Source of the DNA: Candidatus Competibacteraceae bacterium
GTDB taxonomy: Bacteria > Pseudomonadota > Gammaproteobacteria > Competibacterales > Competibacteraceae
Direction of reading: 5' to 3'
Assembly: GCA_016790045.1 (NCBI GenBank)
Contig: JAEUPW010000166.1
Span: 1 to 38,033, forward strand
DNA length: 38,033 nucleotides
Shown piece after piece: positions 9,802 through 16,286 of the stretch (within the stretch, counting starts at the first letter, position 1; each line of letters opens with the position of its first letter). Position numbers and translations under genes: made by a program. Under the pieces are notes generated by a model. That model was not told the DNA's origin. It made no database searches and worked only from the letters and a program-made list of their open reading frames with translations.

Positions 9802-11001
9802 TCAACCTTTGACGCAAACCGCCTGTTTGAGGGTGTGCACCACCTCGACCAAATCGGACTGGTGGGCCATCACCTCGTCAATATCTTTGTAAGCGCCCGG
9901 AATTTCGTCGAGCACCCCCGCATCCTTACGGCATTCGACGCCGGCGGTTTGCGCGATCAAATCCTGCGGGTCGAAGGTTTTCTTGGCCTTGCCCCGGCTC
10001 AAGCGCCGGCCCGCGCCGTGCGAGCAGGAGCAAAAGGATTGCGGTTCGCCCTTGCCGCGCACGATGTAGGATTTCGCGCCCATGCTGCCGGGAATGATGC
10101 CCAATTCGCCTTCGCCCGCGCGGATCGCGCCCTTGCGGGTGACGAATACCTCTTCCTCGAAATGCCGCTCCACCGCCACGTAGTTGTGGTGGCAGTTGAT
10201 CGCTTCCCGCGTCAGGGTAAACGGGGGCAGTTGCCGGCCCAGCGCCTCCAAAATCAGCCGCATCATCTCGCGGCGGTTGGTCGTGGCGTAGTCTTGCGCC
10301 CAGCGCACCGCTTCCACGTAATCGTCGAAATGTTCCGCGCCTTCTTGCAGGTAGGCCAGATCGCGGTCGGGCAGGCTGGCGATGTGGTGGCCCATATCCT
10401 TGCGCGCCAGATCGATGAAATAGCGGCCGATGATGTTGCCGATGCCCCGGCTGCCGGAGTGCAGCATCACCCACACGTCCTGGTTTTCGTCCAGGCAAAG
10501 CTCGATGAAGTGATTGCCGCCGCCGAGCGTCCCCAACTGCTGCGCCCAAATCCGCTCGACGTTTTTTTGCATTTTAAGGATGCCGGGATGCTTGCCGACG
10601 ATACGGTCCAGCCCGCCATCCAGCGCGCGCACGGCAGAAACCGGGACACCGGGTTTGTCGGCGTGCATGGCGAAACCGACCGGCACCGCCGCTTCGATGG
10701 CGGCGCGCACCGGCTTCAAGCTGTCGGGCAACTGACCGGCTTTCAGGCTCAACCGGACCGCGTTCATCCCGCAGCCGATATCGACCCCGACCGCCGCCGG
10801 AATGATCGCGCCCTTGGTCGGAATGACCGCGCCCACGGTCGCGCCAATGCCGACGTGAACGTCTGGCATCGCCGCCACATGGCTGTGGATGAACGGCAGT
10901 TGCGCGATATTGGTCAACTGCGTCAACGCCTGAGCGTCGACGTCGTCGGTATAAATTTTGACCGGTACCTTCGCCTTGGTAATAATCCTTTTGATAGGCA
11001 T
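9802..11001 (-). CDS. rtcB: RNA-splicing ligase RtcB
   Basis: This 399-aa GTP- and Mn-dependent ligase joins RNA 2',3'-cyclic phosphate or 3'-phosphate ends to 5'-OH ends, for tRNA or RNA repair. Active-site elements are all present: VGVDIGCGM with C78, GGGNHFIEL with H164, HSGSRGIG with H181, INCHHNYV, GSMGAKSYIVRGKG, and SHGAGR with H328, which aligns with the guanylated histidine. It ends in the usual VCVKG. The frame extends upstream to 11040, but ATG 11001 (MPIKRIITKAKVPVKI) fits the family. No archease or rtcA/rtcR gene is visible nearby. The 5' side contains two hairpins, one terminator-like only 42 bp before the start, so expression may be attenuated. Confidence 0.96.
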   Translation of the reverse strand: MPIKRIITKAKVPVKIYTDDVDAQALTQLTNIAQLPFIHSHVAAMPDVHVGIGATVGAVIPTKGAIIPAAVGVDIGCGMNAVRLSLKAGQLPDSLKPVRAAIEAAVPVGFAMHADKPGVPVSAVRALDGGLDRIVGKHPGILKMQKNVERIWAQQLGTLGGGNHFIELCLDENQDVWVMLHSGSRGIGNIIGRYFIDLARKDMGHHIASLPDRDLAYLQEGAEHFDDYVEAVRWAQDYATTNRREMMRLILEALGRQLPPFTLTREAINCHHNYVAVERHFEEEVFVTRKGAIRAGEGELGIIPGSMGAKSYIVRGKGEPQSFCSCSHGAGRRLSRGKAKKTFDPQDLIAQTAGVECRKDAGVLDEIPGAYKDIDEVMAHQSDLVEVVHTLKQAVCVKG

Positions 11002-11042
11002 GATGGCTGCTCGCAAAAATAGTGATCGGTGCGGGCCCAAAC

Positions 11043-11078
11043 AAAAAACCCTGGATGACGGTTGTCATCCAGGGTTTT
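11043..11078 (-). terminator. Terminator-like hairpin just upstream of rtcB
   Basis: A perfect 15-bp stem (AAAACCCTGGATGAC, 11045-11059, with GTCATCCAGGGTTTT, 11064-11078) closes a 4-nt loop. On the minus strand it continues into a run of six T residues (11048-11043), then GTTT. That is a strong intrinsic terminator for transcripts heading into rtcB. It could end the acyl carrier protein transcript from 11551, or act as an attenuator in the rtcB leader. Confidence 0.8.
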
Positions 11079-11550
11079 CCCGATCGAGGAAACAGGCTCG
11101 GAAGACAACTCGGCCTTCCGAAACCGCCCGGAAGGCGTTACATGAAGAAGTATTCTGGTTTGCGCATGGGATGGCCTTGCGGACGAGACAGGGTTTAAAA
11201 ATGGATTGCCGCGAGATTATTCAGATTTGTGGGAGCGCTGTCAAATGGCGCAGCCTGGCGAACGATCTCGCCCAGATTAGAGCGGCCGATTCAAATTAAA
11301 CGGCTCAACCGAGATTGGAAATCGGGTGTTTGGCATTTGTTTTGCAAAATTTTCAGCAAAGTTTGCTTGAGAATGTCTCAATCGCAGATAAATCGTCCAC
11401 AAATTAAACAAATGATGCGTGACAGGGTGCTGGCAGTGGGTTCCTGTCAACCGGCAGGCGCTAAAAGATCGTTCAGCCACGTTTCAGCCATTGTAAACTA
11501 GGCTTCCGGGGCGTTTAGACGAACTGAACCCGAGCAGAGCAATTTAACGA
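11079..11550. other. Intergenic region upstream of rtcB and downstream of the ACP gene
   Basis: About 470 bp without a recognisable gene. It contains an 8-bp perfect stem-loop (11113-11136) near rtcB. The 11229-11500 part has noticeably lower GC than the surrounding genes. Open frames of 60-110 codons exist on both strands but lack ribosome sites and family-like content. I found no tRNA, T-tailed hairpin or riboswitch core that I could name. Confidence 0.5.
11113..11136. repeat. Second stem-loop upstream of rtcB
   Basis: GCCTTCCG (11113-11120) and CGGAAGGC (11129-11136) are perfect complements around an 8-nt loop (AAACCGCC). It sits 35 bp from the terminator-like hairpin at 11045-11078. Together they could form a structured leader or the 3' end of the ACP transcript. 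Confidence 0.45.
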
Positions 11551-11832
11551 TTAAAGATGTGCTTTAAGAAAGTCGACGATACTGGACACTTTTATTTCGT
11601 CGACGTAGCGCCCATCCTTTAACAGGAGTTTGTCCACGGGAAGATCCCGGCGTTGAAAAGCTTCTTCGAGGGCGACGACCAGTTGAATGATATCGATTGA
11701 TGCAAAAGTCAGATCTTCGACCAATTTGACGTCTTCATTGATGGTGCCCGCGTAATCCATATCCCAATCTTGGGTCATGGTTTCTAAAACCTGGATGACT
11801 TTGTCAAGAATCAATGGTCTTTCAATGCTCAT
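11551..11832 (-). CDS. Acyl carrier protein-like, free-standing
   Basis: This 93-aa protein has the ACP four-helix pattern: helix 1 (LDKVIQVLETM), an acidic region, then the phosphopantetheine site LVEDLTFASIDIIQLVVALEEAF with the modifiable Ser45. It ends in a helix VDEIKVSSIVDFLKAHL. The usual DSL motif reads ASI: the Asp before the serine is Ala44, while Ile46-Asp47 and the hydrophobic helix 2 are kept. That may change recognition by phosphopantetheinyl transferases. The frame extends to a TTG at 11859, but ATG 11832 gives a normal ACP length. It is divergent from the TPR gene that opens the synthase run, so a role as a discrete carrier for this island is inferred. Confidence 0.8.
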   Translation of the reverse strand: MSIERPLILDKVIQVLETMTQDWDMDYAGTINEDVKLVEDLTFASIDIIQLVVALEEAFQRRDLPVDKLLLKDGRYVDEIKVSSIVDFLKAHL

Positions 11833-11867
11833 CGTCAAAAAATCCCACGTCAAGGTCAATGGCCAAA

Positions 11868-11895
11868 ATTGTACTCGATTGGTGACTTATAGCAA
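11868..11895 (-). promoter_or_regulatory. Sigma70-like promoter of the ACP gene
   Basis: On the minus strand TTGCTA (11895-11890), a 16-bp spacer and TACAAT (11873-11868) give 4/6 and 5/6 matches to the sigma70 boxes. The -10 lies 35 nt before the ATG at 11832, allowing a short leader. Confidence 0.45.
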
Positions 11896-11932
11896 CACGC
11901 GTGCCTTGAGGATGTTAGCAGGGACTGGATTG

Positions 11933-11948
11933 ATCGATAAAAATCGAT
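11933..11948. repeat. ATCGAT inverted repeat in the ACP/TPR divergent spacer
   Basis: Two ATCGAT blocks (11933-11938 and 11943-11948) flank AAAA, forming a 6-bp dyad 30 bp before the TPR gene start and within the 145-bp divergent promoter region. It is a candidate operator controlling the island in both directions; evidence is symmetry and position only. Confidence 0.3.
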
Positions 11949-11977
11949 GCATTCTTGGCGATTAAACGAAAAGCATA

Positions 11978-13135
11978 ATGATTTTAAGCTGCGGGGTATT
12001 GAAGATGAATCGAGTCAGCACCTGGAAGCCGGCGATCAAGCGCCTTGAGTCCGGCGAACGAGAGCGCCTCAAAATGGGCAAGAGTCTCCTTCGCAAAAAG
12101 CAATACGATGAAGCGTTGCTCGAATTCAATGCGGTTCTGGCAAAAAATCCAGCCTCTATCAACGGTTTGCTGGGAGCCGGACTCGTTTGCTTGAAACGCG
12201 GCCAATTCGCGGATTCCTTGATTCGATTCCGCCAAGCCAAAGAGATCGATCCTTTGCAGCCCAAGCCTTATTTGCTCGAAGGGATCGCTTTGCGGCGTTT
12301 GGGGCATTTGGAAGAAAGCGAGCGGGCTTTCAATGCGGTTTTGGCCTTGGACCCGCGCTCGCATCGCGCTTTGACGGGTTTGGGCGAGGTGGCGCTCAAT
12401 CAAAAGCGCTACGGCGAAGCGCTCGGTCATTTGCGCGGCGCGCTGCGTTACAATCCACAGTGGTTGCCGCCTCGTTTTCTGATCGCCAAAGCGAATGCCG
12501 AACAGGAAAAGTTCGACGAAGCCATTCAAGAATTGCAGGCGATTTTAGCTATCGATGCGGGACAAAGCAGAGCTTACATCCAAATGGCTCGATTGCATGC
12601 CAAGGCGAGTCAGCACGAAAAAGCCGCCGACATTTTGGCATCGGCGCTGACCAAAATTCCCGCCGATCATTTGGTCGCTCATTTGAAAATCGGCTTGGCG
12701 GCGAACGAAATGAAACTGTATCCGATCGCCGAATCCGCCTTCCGCGCCATTCTCGCCTTGCAGCCGAACCGGCAGATCGTGCAACTGCATTGGATCGAAG
12801 CGCTGGTCGGCGGCGGCCAACTGGACGCCGCCGAAGAGGCTTTGAAAAAGTTGCCGCTCAACAAGCAGACGGGCGCGCTGGCGCACAAGCTGCTCGGCGA
12901 TGTGTACTATCAGCGAGGCCACTTCCGGATCGCGGTCGAGGAATATCGCGCGACGGTTTTGAGCGTTCCCGCCCTGGCCGAGCAGCTTTCGGCCTTGGTG
13001 GACGAAACGGACGAAGCCGCCGATGAGGATTGGGAAGGCGTGGCGGACAGCTATCAACCGTCGCTGACCCACGTTGTGAGCGATCAAACCGAGCGGTTGC
13101 GCGAAACCCGCGCGCGCCGCCGCGATCCGCGCTGA
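11978..13135 (+). CDS. Tetratricopeptide-repeat protein
   Basis: This 385-aa protein is nearly all TPR. About nine 34-residue helix pairs run from about residue 30 to 345, with the canonical pattern seen in KQYDEALLEFNAVLAKNP, GHLEESERAFNAVLALDP, KRYGEALGHLRGALRYNP and EKFDEAIQELQAILAID. The C-terminal 45 residues are acidic then Arg-rich (ending TRARRRDPR) and probably disordered. There is no signal peptide or membrane segment, so it is likely a cytoplasmic scaffold. It opens the co-directional run leading to the synthases, which suggests it organises that machinery (inference). ATG 11978 is taken as the start; an in-frame ATG at 12005 is equally possible, as neither has a strong ribosome site. 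Its 5' half is less GC-rich than the following genes. Confidence 0.88.
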   Translation: MILSCGVLKMNRVSTWKPAIKRLESGERERLKMGKSLLRKKQYDEALLEFNAVLAKNPASINGLLGAGLVCLKRGQFADSLIRFRQAKEIDPLQPKPYLLEGIALRRLGHLEESERAFNAVLALDPRSHRALTGLGEVALNQKRYGEALGHLRGALRYNPQWLPPRFLIAKANAEQEKFDEAIQELQAILAIDAGQSRAYIQMARLHAKASQHEKAADILASALTKIPADHLVAHLKIGLAANEMKLYPIAESAFRAILALQPNRQIVQLHWIEALVGGGQLDAAEEALKKLPLNKQTGALAHKLLGDVYYQRGHFRIAVEEYRATVLSVPALAEQLSALVDETDEAADEDWEGVADSYQPSLTHVVSDQTERLRETRARRRDPR

Positions 13136-13159
13136 CGCGGCGCGGCGAGAGCGAGCCCG

Positions 13160-14017
13160 ATGAACCATTTGATCTATGTGATCATGGATAGCTGCCGTTA
13201 CGACAGTTGCCTCGCGGCGAAGACCCCCAATATCGACCGCCTGGGAACGCTCGAACGCCGGTTCAGCTATGCGTCGTGGACATCGCCGTCGCACTACGCC
13301 ATGCTGATGGGCATGATGCCGCACGAGAGCCCGAGCGGCGTTTTCGCCTCGGAAGTTTACAAGGGCGAGTTCAAGAAATGGGTGGGCAGGCTGGGCATCG
13401 AAGGGCTTTCCTTTCGCAGCTTCGTGCCGGAATTGTCGCTGCCGAAGCTGCTCAAGGACCACGGCTACCGGACCCTCGCGCGCGTGTCCCTGCCCGTGCT
13501 CAACCCCCACGCCGGCCTGAACCGCTTTTTCGACGACTATCGTTTGATGGGCCATCACAACGATTTCGCCGGCATGGTGGACGACATCCATTTTCCGGAT
13601 TCGCAGCCGCGCTTTTATTTTTTGAATCTCGGCGAAACCCACTACCCGTACATGCTGTCGGGCGAAAACCTGCCGCATATCTCCGGGGTTCACGGCGTTT
13701 TAAAAAACCTGCGCGATTCGGCCGCCGATCCGGGTCCGGGCGGCGAGCGGTTTTTTCCGGACGCCGAAATGCGGCGGCTGCGCCAGCAGCAAATCCGCTG
13801 CGTCGAGTATGTGGACGACCTGATCGGGGCGCTTTACCGCAAATGCCCGCCCGATACCTATTTCGTGATCACCGCCGATCACGGCGAGCTATTCGGCGAG
13901 GAAGGGTATTTCGGCCACGGCCCGATCATGCACGAAAAATGCTTCGAAGTGCCGTTCGTCGAAGGCCCGCGCCCGGCGCCGGCCGCTGAACCCGCTCCGA
14001 GCTCAACCTTCGCCTGA
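13160..14017 (+). CDS. Sulfatase/alkaline-phosphatase-fold protein, short form with Thr at the nucleophile site
   Basis: This 285-aa protein starts like a sulfatase: LIYVIMDSCRYDS with metal ligand D10, TPNIDRL, then the nucleophile region YASWTSPSHYAMLMG. It ends with the second metal site, ITADHGELFGEEGYFGHG, with D240 and H241. Aligned to the sulfatase signature C/S-x-P-S-R, it reads T41-S-P-S-H45: threonine as nucleophile and no arginine. It therefore cannot carry formylglycine in the usual way. Thr is used by phosphodiesterases and phosphotransferases of this superfamily. The chain stops soon after the second metal site, at PFVEGPRP, with a Pro/Ala tail, so the usual C-terminal subdomain is absent. 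There is no signal peptide; it is cytoplasmic as read. It is followed after 15 bp by a sulfotransferase gene. Confidence 0.8.
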   Translation: MNHLIYVIMDSCRYDSCLAAKTPNIDRLGTLERRFSYASWTSPSHYAMLMGMMPHESPSGVFASEVYKGEFKKWVGRLGIEGLSFRSFVPELSLPKLLKDHGYRTLARVSLPVLNPHAGLNRFFDDYRLMGHHNDFAGMVDDIHFPDSQPRFYFLNLGETHYPYMLSGENLPHISGVHGVLKNLRDSAADPGPGGERFFPDAEMRRLRQQQIRCVEYVDDLIGALYRKCPPDTYFVITADHGELFGEEGYFGHGPIMHEKCFEVPFVEGPRPAPAAEPAPSSTFA

Positions 14018-14032
14018 ACCCGGACTGCGCTT

Positions 14033-14977
14033 ATGTCGACTTCGAGCCGCGATCCGCTGGCCCCACTGTTTTTATTGGCCCCATCCCGGTCGTTCACGTC
14101 CTTGATTTGCGGGATCCTGGGCCAGCACCCGCAGCTTTACGGGCTGCCGGAACTCAATTTGTTCATGGCCGACACCATGAACCATTTCTGGCAAGGCAGC
14201 GACGCCGACGGCAGCCGCAAGTCGATTTACTGGCCGATGATGCGGCACGGTTTGCTGCGCGCGGTCGCGCAGCTATATGCGGGCGAGCAGACCATCGACA
14301 GCATCGCCATGGCCTACCGCTGGATTCGGGTGCGCTCCGGCAAGACGGCCGGCGAAGTGTACCGGGAACTGGCGGAGCGGTTGCAACCGTTGCAAGTGGT
14401 GGAGAAAAGTCCCGGCTACACCCGCAAGCCGCTCTATTTGCAACGGCTGCTGGCGACTTTTCCCAACGCCCGTTTCATCCATCTGCTCAGGCACCCGCGC
14501 GGTCAGGCCGAGTCGATGTTCAAGCTGCGCACCGGCAAGATGATGTTGCTGCTGCTCAATTCCATCGACTATTCCGGCCAGACGCCCGAGCTGGACCCGC
14601 AGGTCTTCTGGTACGAATCCAATGCGGCCATCCTGCGCTTTCTCGAACGGGTGCCGGCCGAGAACCAGATGCGGGTTCGGGGAGAGGATTTCATCGCCGA
14701 TCTCGATGGCGCGTTGCGCCAGGTCTGCTGCTGGTTGGGGATTTCCTGCACGCCCGAGGATTTGGAAGCGATGAAACATCCGGAAAGCTCGCCGTTTTCG
14801 TGTGTGGGACCGGCCACGGCGCGCTTGGGCAACGACATCAATTTTCTGCTGGACGCCCGCATCCGGCCCGCGCGGGCCAGCCGCCACCCTCTCGACGGAC
14901 CGTTGCCGTGGCGCACCGACGGCAAGGGTTTCAGCCCCAAAGTCCTCGCCCTGGCCGACGAATTCGGCTATCGGTGA
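14033..14977 (+). CDS. PAPS-dependent sulfotransferase (copy 1)
   Basis: This 314-aa protein transfers sulfate from PAPS to an acceptor. The 5'-phosphosulfate loop is APSRSFTSLICGILGQHP (about 18-35), followed by QLYGLPELNLF. The 3'-phosphate-binding strand and helix is FPNARFIHLLRHPRGQAES (about 143-161), with Arg and Ser in the expected places. VVEKSPGY upstream of it resembles the conserved EKSP segment of the family. The C terminus ends LALADEFGYR, a tail closely matched by the two sulfotransferases on the other strand (28397-29293 and 29290-30174), so the three form one subfamily. No membrane segment is present. It lies between the sulfatase-fold gene and the synthase genes; the acceptor is unknown. 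Confidence 0.88.
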   Translation: MSTSSRDPLAPLFLLAPSRSFTSLICGILGQHPQLYGLPELNLFMADTMNHFWQGSDADGSRKSIYWPMMRHGLLRAVAQLYAGEQTIDSIAMAYRWIRVRSGKTAGEVYRELAERLQPLQVVEKSPGYTRKPLYLQRLLATFPNARFIHLLRHPRGQAESMFKLRTGKMMLLLLNSIDYSGQTPELDPQVFWYESNAAILRFLERVPAENQMRVRGEDFIADLDGALRQVCCWLGISCTPEDLEAMKHPESSPFSCVGPATARLGNDINFLLDARIRPARASRHPLDGPLPWRTDGKGFSPKVLALADEFGYR

Positions 14978-14992
14978 CCGATCAACCTTCAA

Positions 14993-15787
14993 ATGACGAC
15001 AAGCGAGCGAACCATGAACGCTGGAGATGATGTGGAAGTCAGGCGCGCGCGCCTGCGCGCCTTGCGGGAGCGCTACCCGCCGGCGTCGCCGGAGCCGGCG
15101 GCGGACCGCGCGCAACCGGCGCAGGAGCGTCCGGGCGGAGCCGAGCGGTTGCCGGTGCCGGTGGGGCGGCGCGCGGGGGCGGCGAAGCGGCACGGCGCAA
15201 GACCGGCGGCGGGCGGACTGCTGCAGCGGGTCGCCACGTTTTTGAGCCAGGAGGGGCCGGGCGCCAGGTTCGTCTCCGGCACTCCGGTGCGCGAGGATCG
15301 GCTGGGGCAACTGGTGCAGTTTCTCGAACGGCGCGGCGCGGCGGCCAACAACCCGCAAGCCCAGCGCGCGCGCGGGATTCTGGCGTATCTGACCGACAGC
15401 GCGCCGGGCGAACGCACGATCGCGGGCGTCAGCGTCGCCCGCGCGGTCGCGCTGCTGGAGCGGGCGCGCGGACAGCGGCCGCCCGACAGCGAGCGATCGG
15501 CCGGTTTTGCGGGCGCGGCGGAGATCATCGAAGGCGATGTGCTGGCGGTCGATCCCGAGCCGGCCGAGCAAAAGCGGGAGGTCGGCGATTTGGCGGAACT
15601 GGTGGCGCGCGCGCAACGTTTGAGCGAGGCGTTGCTGGCGGTGCAAAAGCAGATCGCCCAGCAGCTTGACGGCCGCGGCGCGCCGGCTGCGGCCGAAGCG
15701 GCCGGCCGCGCGCGGGCCGCAAAGGCCGCTCCGGCGGCCGTTCCGCCGAAGGCTAGCAGCGACTGGTACCTGGATTTTTTGGATTGA
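14993..15787 (+). CDS. Hypothetical protein, Ala/Arg-rich with helical C-terminal half
   Basis: I recognise no domain in this 264-aa protein. The first 75 residues are Pro/Ala/Arg-rich and probably disordered. Residues about 80-150 form a more ordered block (GLLQRVATFLSQEGPGARF, then LGQLVQFLERRGAAANNP and ARGILAYLTD). A long amphipathic helix follows (LAELVARAQRLSEALLAVQKQIAQQL, about 198-222), then a second Ala-rich linker and a short acidic-aromatic tail, DWYLDFLD. A conserved-looking tail after a disordered linker suggests a docking peptide (inference). Start ATG 14993 lies 15 bp after the sulfotransferase stop; an in-frame ATG at 15014 is an alternative. It is co-directional with the synthases 500 bp downstream. 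Confidence 0.65.
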   Translation: MTTSERTMNAGDDVEVRRARLRALRERYPPASPEPAADRAQPAQERPGGAERLPVPVGRRAGAAKRHGARPAAGGLLQRVATFLSQEGPGARFVSGTPVREDRLGQLVQFLERRGAAANNPQAQRARGILAYLTDSAPGERTIAGVSVARAVALLERARGQRPPDSERSAGFAGAAEIIEGDVLAVDPEPAEQKREVGDLAELVARAQRLSEALLAVQKQIAQQLDGRGAPAAAEAAGRARAAKAAPAAVPPKASSDWYLDFLD

Positions 15788-15811
15788 GCCCGATCCTGAA
15801 GGCGGCAAAAC

Positions 15812-16279
15812 ATGGTGGATGATGATCGCGATCGGCCAGCCGGCCAGCAACCCTCGGAGCTCGCCCCCGCCGGAGCGCGCGGACCGGGTTCCGAGGCCGA
15901 TAACGCCTCGGGCTGGGGCAAGGACCCTTTCGATAAAATACCGATCTTGCGGCGCTTGCTGGAGAACGCGGACATCCGCGAGACGCTGCTGGAGTGGTTG
16001 CAGCAGAACCGGCGCGGCCACATCGCCGGCGGCGGCCCCAGCCTCGCGCCCGAACCGACCGGCGGAGTCGAGTACGGTTTCGGCCAGTTGCAGCGGCGCG
16101 AAGAATGGGCCACCTCCAGCACCCTGGAGGAAGTGACCCGCTATTGCCACCAGCTCCGACACCGCGCCGACTGGATGGAAGCGACGCTGACCGAAACGCT
16201 CAAAGAGCTGGAACGGATCGAACAAATCCGGCGGGCCATGCTCGACGAAGAGTCCCGCCTGTCCGCGCCGGGGCGCTGA
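15812..16279 (+). CDS. Hypothetical protein with C-terminal helical hairpin
   Basis: I recognise no family in this 155-aa protein. Residues 1-35 are a polar, Gly/Ala-rich lead. A middle segment reads DKIPILRRLLENADIRETLLEWLQQN (about 41-66), predicted as two short helices. The C-terminal 60 residues form a long charged helix pair (STLEEVTRYCHQLRHRADW, then LKELERIEQIRRAMLDEES), probably a coiled coil. The ATG at 15812 has AAGG upstream. It starts 24 bp after the previous unknown gene and ends 7 bp before the synthase ATG, so all three are very likely one operon, and a structural or accessory role in the synthase complex is plausible. Confidence 0.65.
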   Translation: MVDDDRDRPAGQQPSELAPAGARGPGSEADNASGWGKDPFDKIPILRRLLENADIRETLLEWLQQNRRGHIAGGGPSLAPEPTGGVEYGFGQLQRREEWATSSTLEEVTRYCHQLRHRADWMEATLTETLKELERIEQIRRAMLDEESRLSAPGR

Positions 16280-16286
16280 GGCGCTC

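Noticed and set aside
10958..11299. 113-codon plus-strand frame across the rtcB start
   Set aside because: It overlaps the rtcB 5' end and the terminator hairpin; the content looks random.
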